Part shown: one piece after another, positions 12,719 to 29,619 of the stretch
Layout: each line of letters starts with the position of its first letter
Position numbering within the stretch: the first letter of the stretch is position 1
NCBI GenBank assembly: GCA_036925085.1
Contig: JAUPFP010000044.1
Span: 1,550,001 to 1,614,000, forward strand
Length of the DNA stretch: 64,000 nucleotides
Origin: Brachycybe producta
Lineage: Eukaryota > Arthropoda > Diplopoda > Playtdesmida > Andrognathidae
Direction: 5' to 3'
Translations under genes and position numbers: made by a program
Notes under the pieces: generated by a model
What the model saw: only the letters and a program-made list of their open reading frames with translations
Database searches by the model: none
Told to the model about the DNA's origin: nothing

Positions 12719-12860
12719 AAAGAAACTTGAAAGTGTTTTAAAAACTAGAATGACAGTTCAATCACTTAAGAGTAATTTCATTTTGATATCTTGTAAAATA
12801 AGCCTTTTATGATCCAAACATTAAAGCAGACAACATATTTTAATTTTGATCTATAAAACG
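12719..12860. repeat. Family A left half
   Basis: Shows AAAAGAAACTTGAAAGTG, AAAACTAGAATGACAGTTCA, ATTTTGATATCTTGTAAAAT and AAAGCAGAC. The opposite arm is missing. Confidence 0.55.
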
Positions 12861-14111
12861 TATTCATAATTTTAACAAAAAAAAATCAATATAAATGTGT
12901 TTGTTAAAATTAAGAATACATAAATCCTAATTAACTGTTTAGTATTAAACAGGAGTGGTAACTTTATTTAATTACAAAGAAAGTTTACTAGTTTTAACAA
13001 ACTACTTTTATATGATTTTTTCAAAAAACATAACCATTTTAGCCACTAATAAGTGCAACAAAAAAAATTAAATTTTAACTTGTTTTTTTTAAACTAAATA
13101 ACTAAATAAAGATTTTTTTCTCAAAAAACGAATAAATTATAAATTGTACTCGCGTACATTATTTTTTAAAAAAATACTTCTATAATGTATTTTATGTTCA
13201 TTAATGTCATTAATTCATTTTATTATAAATGTTATTATAATTCTATTAGTTTTTGTATGGGTTTTTAAAAAACCCATAAAAAACAGAAACAATTAATAAT
13301 AAATTTTCTATAACATTTAAGAGATTAATTTCTGAAGTAAAACTGCACTGCAATATATTTGAAAGTGTAATATATCGATATTAATTATTACTAGTTATTG
13401 CATCTTTTTTTAATCTTAGTAACATGTTTTTGGAATTCATAGAAAAGAGAGATTTCCAATACTGTATTTCTTGCTTATTCTATTTTTTGAAGAACTCTGC
13501 AGTAGAGGCTAAAATATTGATTTAATCTTGAATTGTATTGTAGCCATATAATTTTTAGACCTAACAATACACACATAATGTATTGTGTCTCCATCTGGTG
13601 TCGACCGTCAATTTGGAAAACACCTTTAAAAACCACTTAATTAAAGGCTACACATCACCATCGCTACTCGTTAAAAACAGGAAATACCTAACTGAAAAAA
13701 ATCATGTAAGAGATATTTCAATATCTATAATAACTATATTTTTTTAAAAAATCAATTTCTAATATAATAATAATAATAGATTTTCTTCATATCCTTGATA
13801 TGATGAAAATAAATATTCCAAGGGGAAGGTTGCCATATGGGATGTTTTATAAGTCCTTGAGATGTCAGCATTTCTAGTCTTCAAAATATTCATTTTGAAA
13901 ATTTTCCTTATCTTAAGTTGAAGGGTGGGGGGGGGAGCTTTTGCGATTTAACTTCTCTGCATAGCACCATCATATTTATTTCTCTTTTAATATAATAATA
14001 TTTAATGTTTCCTAAAATAACCTCATGAATAATTTGATTTTCCTATTTTGCATCCGTTTTTTTTTATAATTTTATTAATTATTAATTTTATATGAAATGA
14101 AATAAAAATTT

Positions 14112-14522
14112 AATTCTGAAACATTTTATAGAAATTTTCCAAAGTGGAACTAAAATTTTTTTTAGAAATTTTCCAAAGTGAAAATATATTTTTTTAGAAA
14201 ATTTATTGAAGTAAAAATACATATTTTGTTAAAATTTTCCAAAGTGAAAATACATTTTTTTAAAAAAAAATTTTCAAAATGAAAATATATATATTTTTAG
14301 AAATTTTCCAAAGAGAAAATATATTTCTAACAAATAAAGTGGAAATACATTTTTTTAAAAAATTTCCAAACTGAAATTACATTTTTTAAAAAAATTTCCA
14401 AACTGAAATTACATTTTTTTTAAGAAATATTCCAAAGTGACATTACAATTTTTTTTTAGAAATCTTCTAAAGTGAAAATAAATTTTGTTTATAAATTTAT
14501 CTAAGTGAAAATACAATTTTAA
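14112..14522. repeat. Degenerate tandem array, about 32-37 bp per unit
   Basis: About 12 diverged repeats of a unit containing AGAAATTTTCCAAAGTGAAA followed by ATACATTTTTTT. Unit lengths vary with A/T run length. It ends just before the CAT gene's 5' splice acceptor region. Confidence 0.65.
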
Positions 14523-14764
14523 TGAAAAGCTAAAATTGTCTTATTTTGAACATTTTTTTTTCTTTTCAGATAAACAATAAAGTGTGGTGTCACCAGGGTT
14601 TCCTTGTTTTCTGAGACAAATTTCGAATTCTGTGGGTTGTCTTGGTTTCAATTATTATTCAGTGACAGGAAATCCTTTGAGAAATATTCAAACTAAAATT
14701 ATTCTATTCATATTTTTTCTTTCTTAACAGAAAACAGATTTCGAAACAAAAACACACAAAAAAA

Positions 14765-17700
14765 ATGTGGAATATCTGCTCGAAAATGAATAGGACCAAG
14801 AAATTGGATCCTGATATGATGCAAACACAACTGAACAGGTGTCTCACGACCTTTGACATCAGCTTATTAGGTAAAACACTTAACGAACTGTCTCATTTGT
14901 GTCAGTTTCATGTGCCTCAATAAATTTGCTAATATAATTGTAACAAATTTTATGAATTGCTCATTTCTGAACTCTGGTTATTCTGTGTTTTCAGAAGAGC
15001 CACACTAAGGAGAAATCGAAAGTGTGTTAGAAACTAGAACGACTACCTGAATCACTTAATAGAAGTGATTGAGATACTCTAGTTCTAGTTTCAAAAACAC
15101 ACTCAGGTTTCTCTTCATACTGCTTCTGTAAGACAAAATAAACAGAACCTATTCTAGTTAACTATTCTAGTTAGTAGTTTGAAACAAAATTTATTTTTTT
15201 TTTCTTAATAATTCCTTTTGAAAAAAAAAGTGTCTACATTTGCTTAAGGATGATTTATTAAGGAGGAGTGAAAACGCCACTCGGACTCTGGTTATTTTTA
15301 TATTTTAGAAACAAAATTTAAAGAAATTTGACAGTGTCTTAGAAACTAGAAGAGTACCTCATTCACTTAATGATCCAACTTTAAGCAGAAGATATTCTTT
15401 TAATTTTTTTTTGTTCGGATAAAGTTTATTTTGGAAGATAACAACATGAAAATATTGAAAATACCATTAACTGATTCAGATACCGTTCTAGTTTCTAGCA
15501 CACTTTCAATTTCTCCCTAGTATTAGAGAGTCTCTCTTCTGAAATTGCAGAAAATAAAAAGAGTTTCAAAAATCAGAGCTGTTTATAAAACATTTCAAAA
15601 TATAGCGATTTTTGAAATGACTTGAACTTTGGATTTTCAGGCATCGGACATATGATAGGAGCTGGTATCTATGTATTAACTGGTGAAGTTGCCAAAAATG
15701 TATCTGGACCAGCAATCGTCGTCTCTTTCATTGTTGCCGGTATCACATCCTTATTGGCCGCACTCTGTTATGCCGAATTCGGTGCCAGAGTACCGAAAGC
15801 AGGATCGGCTTACGTTTATACTTACGTGACCATCGGTGAATTCTGGGCTTTCGTCATCGGTTGGAACATCATCTTGGAACATATGATCGGATCGGCTTCT
15901 GTGGCCAGAGCCTGGAGCGGTTATCTCGATTCTCTCTTTGGTGGCATCATCAAGAACGAAACCGTTACCTACATTGGATCCATCGATGCCGAATTCTTCG
16001 GAAAGTATCCGGACTTTGTCGCCTTCGCACTCTGCATCGTACTCGGTTGTCTCCTTGCGTTTGGCGTCAAAGGGTCCACTTATTTTAATAGTGTCTTTAC
16101 GATGGTCAATATGCTCGTTGTTGTATTCGTTATTATCTTCGGACTTTACTTTGCGAATGGAGAAAACTGGACCAAATATAACGGTTTTATGCCGTATGGA
16201 TTTAAAGGAGTTTTAGCCGGAGCAGCAACTTGTTTTTATGCTTTCGTCGGTTTCGACAGCATAGCAACATCTGGAGAAGAAGCTAAAAATCCCGGGCGTT
16301 CCCTTCCGATAGCCACCATCGTTTCGATGGCCGTCGTTACGGTAGCTTACATCGGTGTCTCTTCGGCTCTGACACTTATGATTCCTTATGTGGACATTCA
16401 CCCAGATGCTGCCATTCCAGATGCATTTGCCGAAAAGGGTGCCTGGTGGGCTAAATACATTGTTGCTATCGGTGCTTTGTGCGGAATGACGACGACGCTC
16501 TTCGGAGGACTTTTTGCTCTTCCGAGATGCGTCTATGCCATGTCCAACGATGGACTTTTCTTTCAAGTATTCGGACGTGTTCACGAAAAGACGCAAACTC
16601 CACTCATTAATCTTCTTGTCTGTAGTTTCTTTACCGGTATCATTGCGATACTTTTTGATATTGATAAACTGGTCGAATTTATGTCTATTGGTACTCTTAT
16701 GGCTTATACCATCGTAAGCGCCAGCGTTATCATTTTACGATATCAACCGTCGCATAAGTACAGCTTGGGATTACAAGATTTGGAGAACTTTCCTAAAGAG
16801 GATCAACATTTTATTAATCTTCAAGTTAGAAATTTGCATTAAATACCTTTTTTTTAACTTTTAGAGTTGAAATACACAAAGACCTACTTTTTTTTACCAT
16901 TTTTCGAGCGCAAAATGAAGTCGAAACACATAATAGGGAGATATTCTTTATAGGGATAGATATTCTGATAGGGATTCCTATTATTTTGTCAAAAGTTGGT
17001 TGGGATGTGGTTGTAATGTATTTTCTATGGAAAGACTCAAGGTGGTCGGTTTTGGCGACAACATCCGACTTCATTTTGCAATCAAAAAGTGGTCATAAAG
17101 TGGCCTGTATGCGAAGAACATGGTGTAGCAACAAAAAAAAATGATAACTGTTTTGTTGAAGTAACTTATTAAAATAAAATTCATAATTCAATTGAAACTA
17201 GAAGAGTAAAGGAATGACATAAAACCTGCAATGTTGAGAAATAATTTACTAAAAGTAACTAAATTATTGTAATCAAATTACTTTTTCAAGTAATTAGTAA
17301 TTCCCCTCATTAAAAATGTAGTAACTTTAAATTAATTTTTAATTACTTTTCCAATAACTATTTATGTTTGTGCATTTTAAACTATTTTTGTTCTCAAACC
17401 ACTTTGAACTTGATTTTACCAAAAGTAATTAAATTATTTTTTTTTTCAAATAATTAAAAATTGGCCACATTATCTTTTCTAGCGAAAAATGCAATAACTT
17501 TAAATTAATTTTAATTCCATTTTCAAATTACCATTTTAAACTGTTTTTCTTCTTTTATTCTGTTTTTCAGAAGCAAAATTAAGAGAAACATGGAAAGAAA
17601 TGTAAAAAAAAATTAATTTTCAACTTTATGCAAAGTTTATTTTCAAAGATCTCGTCTTGAAAATTATTCAGGTAGCTTTGTTTACTCTTCTAGTTTGTTG

Positions 17701-19319
17701 CACCATGTCAAAGAAAGATTTAGTTGATAAAGAAATTATGATTACTAAATTTACCATCTCTTTACATTTATATTTTGCATTTTACCTCTTAATACCATTC
17801 AGGAAGATTCAGGAAAACTTAAGGCTCACTGGTCATTCTTAGAATCTATCTTGGACAACGAACCTGGAAGTACAGTTACGGGCGCCGTTCTCATGATGGT
17901 CATCTTCATGTCGGCATTCTGGGGTGTCCTTCAATTGGCTTACGACGAAGTCCATTATGCCAATTGGTGGGCCGTGCTCCTTCTAGTCTTCTTCGTCGGA
18001 TGTTCGGTCGTATGTTTCGTAATCATTTGCCTTCACGAACAAAACAAACAACAACTCAACTTTAAGGTAAATGTTCCTACGAAAAATAACTTCCATTTGT
18101 CTTCATAATGGCTACCGACTTCTTGCAAGAGGAAATTCATTTCAAGGCAATTATTCGGCAATTATTCCTCTTGTAGCAAACAATTGCTAAAGTTGCCTTG
18201 ATTTTATTTGTACGAATTTTGCTTTTGCAAGGAAGGTGATAGTTCGACTGACAGCTTTTTTGTAAACATTTTTCGCTCTCTTGTGGTGTTTTTCAGGTTC
18301 CACTCGTTCCTTTGATTCCAACTTTAAGCATTTGCTTTAATGCTGCATTGATGTCGCATCTGAAATGGTTGACTTGGATTAGATTTGGAGTTTGGATGGC
18401 CATTGGTATAAGTTCAATCTTAACACACACTTAACAGCCATATTCGAAAGTGATGCCAGAGACAAACCAAAATTAAAACAAAGCAAAGCTTAAAAACTGT
18501 CCACAGACTTGTCTTTAAGTCATGTCTTTGGCAACATCTTCGAATGTGGCCGTAAGTCTAAATTACAAACAAAGGTCATTGCTTAAGGTGGTTTTAAAGA
18601 GAAACATAACTAGTACTTTGGAGTGTCATTACAGAAAGTTAATTAGTCTGTCACATGACAGTAAATTGTCATATCTAGCTCATAACATTAAAACGGTTAT
18701 GACAAATATTGTCATAGGTATATATATGATTGTCACAATGGTATGATTTTTTTCTAAAACGAAGCCTCCGGTGCCTCATTACAGAAAAAGTCATAAATTT
18801 GTGTATCTTATGATATCGCTTCATCTGAGCTAATATTTTAAAACTGTTATATTGATATCTTTCAAAATAAGCTTTTTATGTAAGTTTAAAAGTGACTTAA
18901 CTTTAAGCAGACCATATTTTTTACTTTCTGTCTATAAAAACTTTATTTTGAAAGATATCAACATGAAAATACATTCAGGTGACTGGGCTACCTTTCTAGT
19001 TTCTGTTAATTTTGCTCTTTTGAAAGACAGAATAATCAAAGTTCGAAAATCAGCAAATCGACAAATCAGCTGTTCATAAAAACATCTTAATCTTATGTTT
19101 TTCTCTCTAATAACAGGACTTATAATTTACTTTGTGTACGGAATTCATAACAGCAAAGAGAACGATCCGAAACAACTTTATTCGGCTTTGAATGTAACTT
19201 CCGAAGCTCAGAAGTCTACTTGGGGAACAATGCAAGAAACGATTCCTTGTCCGATATTTCCTACAAAGAACAAAACAGACGACAAAAAACCAATTCTGGA
19301 ACAAGACTCGGAACAGTAA
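14765..19319 (+). CDS. Cationic amino acid transporter (CAT, SLC7A1-4 type), 621 aa, 5 coding exons
   Basis: Plasma-membrane type uptake of arginine, lysine and ornithine is the role of this family. Exons: 14765-14870, 15641-16824, 17803-18066, 18297-18405 and 19117-19319. Phases match and the sum is 1866 nt. TM1 shows [20 protein letters not shown] (from residue 36). [10 protein letters not shown] and [18 protein letters not shown] follow, then [22 protein letters not shown]6 has the intact [19 protein letters not shown] (GFD at 239-241). Also present are [22 protein letters not shown] and RYQP, a short loop (about 402-435), and the last membrane segments with YFVYGIHNS. The length fits the family (about 600-660). 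The acceptor at 14729-14730 shows the first coding exon is preceded by a spliced 5' UTR. The exon 2 donor (CAA then GTTAGA) is weak and was chosen because it joins in phase to GAAGATTCAGG. Which CAT paralogue this is cannot be decided. Confidence 0.93.
14965..15575. repeat. Two family A copies filling CAT intron 1
   Basis: A compact hairpin at about 14965-15150 (arms AGAAACTAGAACGACTACCT and the inverse) and a longer copy at about 15260-15575, starting AACGCCACTCGGACTCTGGT. Together they cover most of intron 1 (14871-15640). Confidence 0.7.
16872..17118. repeat. Family C fold-back element in CAT intron 2
   Basis: The left arm has AAAGACCTACTTTT and GCAAAATGAAGTCGAAAC. The right arm has GACTTCATTTTGCAATC, then AAAAGTGG, then GTGGCCTGTATGCGAAGAAC. 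It begins about 50 bp after exon 2. Confidence 0.6.
17555..17695. repeat. Diverged family A copy in CAT intron 2
   Basis: Contains TTCTGTTTTTCAGAAGCAAA and AATTAAGAGAAAC, a short centre with AAAGTTTATTTTCAAAGAT, then TTACTCTTCTAGTTTG. The rest of intron 2 is AT-rich with no recognisable content. Confidence 0.5.
18589..19092. repeat. Family A copy interrupted by family E, in CAT intron 4
   Basis: A left A terminus (TTAAGGTGGTTTTAAAGAG, from 18589) stops near 18618. A family E segment follows (18620-18800) with GTCATTACAGAAAG on the left and GCCTCATTACAGAAAAAGTC on the right. Family A resumes at about 18840 (GATATCTTTCAAAATAAGC) and runs to CATAAAAACATCTTAAT at 19092, 24 bp before exon 5. Confidence 0.6.
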
Positions 19320-19414
19320 CACGGTCCCAAGCTCACACATACACATAAGACACACGTCATAATTGTCATTATTTTTAACTTTCCTACTATAACTAAATGG
19401 TGCTTCCAGAATCT

Positions 19415-19652
19415 TCACAGACGTGCGACTTTCAGTGGTAGAGATAGACTACAAAAAGTGGTCGGCATGTGTCCAAAATCAACCATTCTAGTCGACTGCC
19501 AGCGGTTTAGAAGTGGTTCTAGTGTAGTTGAATGAACTACAAAAAGTAATCACATCATAAAGTCGACTCGAGTGTTAGGTTAGAACAAAACGCCGACCAC
19601 GTTTTGCAGTCCACCTAGACCACCAAAAGTCGCTCGTCTGTGAACGCCCTTA
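19415..19652. repeat. Family C-type fold-back element in the CAT 3' UTR
   Basis: Inverted ends: TTCACAGACGTGCGACTTTC with AGTGGTAGA on the left, and CACCAAAAGTCGCTCGTCTG followed by TGAACG on the right. It lies between the CAT stop codon and the candidate poly(A) signal, so it is probably transcribed. Confidence 0.65.
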
Positions 19653-19687
19653 ATCGGAAAGAAACAGCGAAAGTAAAATGTAGTTTT

Positions 19688-19693
19688 AATAAA
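19688..19693 (+). terminator. Candidate poly(A) signal of the CAT gene
   Basis: AATAAA, 369 nt after the stop codon, with no earlier canonical signal recognised in the 3' UTR. Confidence 0.4.
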
Positions 19694-19920
19694 AGAATCA
19701 TAGAAGTTCATCGTAATGTTTTTAAACAATTTCGCAAAGTAGATTTAGAACAATATATGTCATTTTATAGTTTTTTGTTTGTCATTTTCTAGTAATTTAT
19801 CTCTTTTTAGAAATTATAATTTTATAAATTATTTTTATCTTCTCGTCACAAATCGTTGTTTTTAAATTAGAAAATATATTTGAACAGGGCCGTAACTAGG
19901 GTACGCAACTGTCTTCTTGT

Positions 19921-20410
19921 TTTAAGATGGCTGAATAGATATTTATTTTATTTTTATCCTCTCAGTTCTCATGTTCTATAAGAGGTATCTTCCTAGGACC
20001 CCATGGTTTTGACAGAATTTATGTTTTTCAAGCGAACGTTTTTTAGGAGAAACTAGAATAGTCGGCGATAATGCTAAAAGTTTTTTTCATGATAATATCT
20101 TTCAAAATAAACTTTTTATGACAGTTTCAAAAAGGCGAAAATAGTCAAAGAAAACCCCCAAAACGGGTCATCTTCAAACTGCTATAAAATGTTTATTTTG
20201 TAAGATATAGCCATGAAAAAAACGTTTACGATAATTTTGTTACCATTCTAGTTTTGAAAACAACTTGAATTTTTTTTTTTCATAACGTTGTAACAAAAAA
20301 GTTCTTTTACAAAAAAAAAACGTCTCTGAAGCTTAGCATTAGCCACTGCAGTGGGGGCCGGGACATCCGGGGAGACAAAACCAAAATAAATATCTATGCA
20401 GCCACCTTAA
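19921..20410. repeat. Family B fold-back element
   Basis: Inverted termini: TTTAAGATGGCTGAATAGAT at the left and ATCTATGCAGCCACCTTAA at the right. The arms carry a subterminal AGAAACTAGAATAG / CCATTCTAGTTTTGAAAAC pair and a centre like that of family A (ATCTTTCAAAATAAAC). About 490 bp, without an open frame of note. The core words are shared with family A, so A and B look related. Confidence 0.7.
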
Positions 20411-20849
20411 TTAAACATGCACAATAAACATCACAAACAATTAAAATATTTCAATTTTTTTGTGATTAAATTTGTAAAATCCTAAAAGTTATGTCATACA
20501 AAAACAATTTCGAAAAATTAATTTTGAATGTTGCAATATATTAAAATGTACTTTACAATAATAATGTAAATTATAAACTGTTTACTGTAAATTTTTGTTG
20601 AACATTTTGTTGTCATATGGGTCCCCCTTGAAGTCAGGACCAATAAAATCCCTTATACTTACGGCCCTTTATTTAAATGTGATAAATATAACATATATTA
20701 TCAGTGTAAATTTAACTAATGTGGACCAATTGACTATTTAATTTAACGAGTTGTGTATTTTTTTCGTGAATGTTATAAAAAGAATAATAATGTTGAGTTA
20801 ATTTTTTCTCTGCGTCTTGTTCATGTTTGTATTTTTATTATTTTCATCG

Positions 20850-21395
20850 TTAAGGTGGCTGAATAGATTATATATTTTCTTTTCAGCCCACCTGCTTGTC
20901 TATTATGTTCTACAAGAAGTCTCTTTCCTCCAACCACGGATTTGAAAAAAAAATATATTTTTCAAGCGAACGTTTTTCAGGAGAAACATCACGAAAAAAT
21001 GTCGAAGTATTTTAGAAACTACGATAGTTAGTGATAATGCTAAAAGTTTTTTCGTTATATCTTTCGAAATAAACTTTTTATGACAGTTTAAAAAAGGCGA
21101 AAATAGTTTTCAAAATAGTTTTGGGGAAAAAAACCGGGACATTTTCCAAAGTGAACTATAAAATTGTTTATTTTTTAAGATATTATTGCCTGGAGAAAAA
21201 CTTCTAGCATAATCTTTTACCATTCTAGTTTTTAAACAATTTGAATTTTTTCATAATCTTGTTTCTAAAAAAAAGTTCTCTTGACGTTTTTGTATTCAGA
21301 TTTTACAAAAACGTTAATAAGCTTATAACCATTAGCCACTAGTGGCGCCATCCGGTAGGACAAAAGTAAAATAAATATCTTCTCAGCCACATTAA
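20850..21395. repeat. Family B fold-back element
   Basis: Termini TTAAGGTGGCTGAATAG (left) and TCTCAGCCACATTAA (right, inverted). Internal order matches the 19921 copy: TCAAGCGAACGTTTTTCAGG, the AGAAACTACGATAG arm, and the inverted half. The two copies lie about 440 bp apart in the CAT-AP2M1 interval. Confidence 0.7.
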
Positions 21396-22235
21396 ATATA
21401 ATTTCAGATAAATTTGAACTTCTTTGAAAAAAGCAAAACAAACACAACTTTATTATTACAGAAAGAACTAAATGGAATCCCAATGGCAGATCAGTGCTGT
21501 GAGTTTTATACGAGACGTTACAAGATTGTTACAGACAAGAAATATTGTGCCGTTAGCAGGAAAAAAGTTTGAGAACCACTGGCCTAGTTAACTGAGAATG
21601 ACTTCGACAAAACACCATACAATTTGAAGCAATTGTCGAACACACCAGTGACCCCACGAGAACTCACCGAAGTTAATTATATATGCTTTCGATATATTAG
21701 TTTATTATAGACGAGAATAAAATATGCAACTAACACGTCTCAATCGATTACATATTTTACACCAAAAACATTGAGATTAAAGGTGCGAAACAACAAAAAA
21801 AAAAAGAAAACATTCTGTTAACAACTTCATATAAGCTCAATAACAAACCTCAAAATCTTTTATCTCATTCAAGCTGTATTATATTTCACATCTTTTTTTT
21901 TGTTTTTCCAAACAACACCTACCTTTGTTTTTTCTTTGAATAAACCTAATAATTACAAGTTCTAATCTATATTATACATATATAGCATTAATAATTATAT
22001 ATATTTTCATTTATGAGTTTATATTGAAGTTAGAAGAGCTAAAGACATACGAACGAGTTCATTCCAAATCGTGGTAATAAAAGAAAATCAAATAAGGAAT
22101 GTTTGGGATTTTCGTTTTTTATCCTTTTTTTCGATAAATAAGCAGATATTTTAGAAATTACTACCAGAACAACCATCTTAAGACGCATACAAAATAAACC
22201 AATGATGATGAACCAAAAAAAAAAACACCTCTTGT

Positions 22236-27212
<4,977 letters not shown>

Positions 27213-29413
27213 ATGGTGGTCCCGACGGGCAAAGGAGTAAGTATTAAAAACCAAGCATCTAGATCATTTTATTCGACTAAATTATAATTAATTAAGATAT
27301 TATTACGTGCTACGTAAAGTTTAACCGCAATGTTTGTTGTAAAACGCTTGAAATAAAACTTTTAAAAGTTGATCCACTTGGTGACCACGTTGTCACTTAG
27401 GCTTAAGGAAAGCGCCATTAAAATACGTTTTCGCCATATAACCCTATTAAGAAAACGTGTTTAGATGGCGCGATAGTATTTGTTCGATGTTATACTCGAT
27501 ATCTAACCGTGATTTTGATTTATTATCACCTTTTCTAACTTAGAAATCCGGCGAAAAGGAACCAGTAAAGCAACAAGCTAAACCAGCCGCTGAGAAATCA
27601 GCCGCCGGAAAGCAAACTGCTAAACCAACTGGCGATAAAAAGGATGGAGCTGCGAAGCCAGCAAAACAACCGGCAAAGCAACCAGCAGCAGGAGCAACTG
27701 CTGGTGGAGCTCAGAAACCTGCTTCTGCTCCAAAACAGGAGAAGAAACCTGCTTCTGATACAGCTGCACCGAAAAAGGAGAAAAAACCTGCTTCTGGTAC
27801 AACTGCACCGAAACAGGAGAAAAAACCTGCTTCGGGAGCTGCTCCTAAACAGGAAAAGAAACCTGCTTCAGGAGATAAGGCTGCAAAGCAACAGCCGGCA
27901 AAACCAAAGGCTGCTGCAGCTCCGAAACAAGGCGATAAGGCTGCCGTAAAGCCAGCGGCCAAACAACAAGATGGAAAGGCCGCTAAACCGGCGCCTGCTA
28001 AGAAAGATGCTGCCAAAGAGGGAGCAAAGAAGGATGCGAAGCCAACTGCCGCTAAGAAGGACGCGAAGCCGGCTACTGCTAAGAACGACGCAAAACCGGC
28101 TGCCGCTAAGAAGGACGCAAAGCCGGCTACCGCTAAGAAGGACGCAAAACCGGCTGATGCTAAGAAAGACGCGAAGCCGGCTGCCGCTAAGAAGGATGCG
28201 AAACCGGTTGCTGCTGCCACTAAAAAGGTTGCAAAACCGGCTGCTGCCGCAACAAAAGGTGCAAAACCGGCTGCTGCTGCCGCAACAAAGGGTGCGAAAC
28301 CTGCTGCTGCTAAGCAAGACGGGAAACCGGCCACTGCTAAACCTGCTGCAAAGAAAGAGGGAAAACCTGCTGTTGCCAAGAAAGACGCGAAACCGGCTGT
28401 AAAGAAGGAAAAGCCAACAACTGGAAAGCCACAAGATGCTAAGGCTAAGCAGCCTGCAAAACCAGCATCTGGTGCTAAACCAGCTGCAAAACAACCGGAT
28501 AAGGCAGGTGCAAAACCGGCTGCAACCCAACCGGCTAAGGCAGGTGCCAAACCAGCTGCAAAACAACCGGCTAAGGCAGGTGCTAAACCGGCTGCAAAAC
28601 AGCCGGCTAAGGCAGGTGCTAAGCCAGCTAAGAAAGTTGGTGTTGCGGCCAAACCGGCAGCGGGCAAACCAGCAAAGCAAGCGACGAAGGGTGGTAAGCC
28701 CGGAGTTGAAAAAGGCGTCAAGAAGGCCATCCAGCCAGCAGCGAAATATGCTGGTGGTGATGTAACCAAGAAGACGGCAACGAAACGACCGGCTAAGCCT
28801 CAAAGCGCTGACCAGATTGCAGCAAAGAAGAAGAAAGTAGCAAAAAAGCAACAAGAAAAGCTGCAGCAGCAGTCACTGTTGAAGCGTGCGGCAGAAACAA
28901 AGGCTAAGAACCAGAAGAAGAAGGTCAATCTTAAATTCGTCATCGATTGCTCTCATCCGGTCGAAGATGGAATTATGAACGCGGGAGATTTCGTACGTGA
29001 ATCGAATGTGGAATTTACGAAAACTGTTTCTAATATTATTTTTCTCTTTTTTAAAAAAACAGGAGAAGTTCTTACGAGAAAGAATAAAGATTAATAACAA
29101 GACAAACAACTTGACTAAATATGTGACGATCGAGAAGAACAAGTCAAAGTTGACTGTCTCGACCAGCATTCTTTTTTCGAAAAGGTTTGATTTAATCGAT
29201 GTCGTTTCTCGTTCTAACAAATGTTTTTTTTTTAAACTTATTCGTTCTTTTTTTGACAAATTTAGATATCTGAAGTATCTTGCAAAGAAATATCTTAAGA
29301 AGAACAATCTTCGTGATTGGTTACGAGTCGTTGCAAATGGAAAGGATTCTTACGAACTCCGTTACTTCCAGATTAATAACGAAGAGGACGAAGACGAAGA
29401 AGATAACGATTAA
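27213..29413 (+). CDS. RPL22: 60S ribosomal protein eL22 with a giant Lys/Ala/Pro N-terminal extension, 580 aa, 4 exons
   Basis: Large-subunit ribosomal protein. Exons: 27213-27236, 27544-28992, 29063-29184 and 29266-29413; phases agree and the sum is 1743 nt. The conserved domain starts near residue 467 ([20 protein letters not shown]) and continues [66 protein letters not shown] and an acidic tail. This core matches the whole vertebrate RPL22 (about 128 aa). Before it lie about 465 residues almost wholly of K, A, P, Q, G and D, including many AAKKDAKP-like units and [12 protein letters not shown] units. Arthropod eL22 proteins have related histone-H1-like extensions, but Drosophila RpL22 is only about 299 aa. 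The start ATG (AAAATGG context) opens an 8-codon first exon. Extension length may vary between alleles because it is repetitive. Confidence 0.94.
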
Positions 29414-29472
29414 ACATTACATTTTTTTCAGTCGTGACTTTTGTACAGTGTCATTGATTTGATTTTGATGAA

Positions 29473-29478
29473 AATAAA
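29473..29478 (+). terminator. Poly(A) signal of RPL22
   Basis: AATAAA 60 nt after the stop codon, consistent with the short 3' UTR usual for ribosomal protein mRNAs. Confidence 0.6.
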
Positions 29479-29619
29479 AAAAAAGTTCTTCGTATGTTTG
29501 TCGTTTTTTAGTGTTCGAATTCTTTCCCAGTTTAAAAGTATAAACTTTATAGGTCTCGCAAGAAAAGAAAATATTACGTATTTAATGGGGTTGTGTATCT
29601 GTTATTGGTGAATTTTAAT

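Larger units (their letters stand above)
9901..14730. other. Intergenic region between the two head-to-head SLC7 genes
   Basis: About 4.8 kb of AT-rich DNA. It should hold the 5' UTR exons and promoters of both divergent SLC7 genes, but no exon could be defined. It contains family D copies at 10540-10848 and 10995-11112, a family A left half at 12719-12860, a diverged run of CCTAAA words at 11990-12115 and a degenerate tandem array at 14112-14522. No open frame shows a recognisable protein. Confidence 0.6.

Noticed and set aside
27711-28854. Long antisense open frames opposite RPL22 exon 2 (up to 352 codons)
   Set aside because: They are mirror images of the repeated Lys/Ala/Pro codons, giving Ala/Phe/Leu-rich strings without domains. 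The sense frame continues into the conserved eL22 core.
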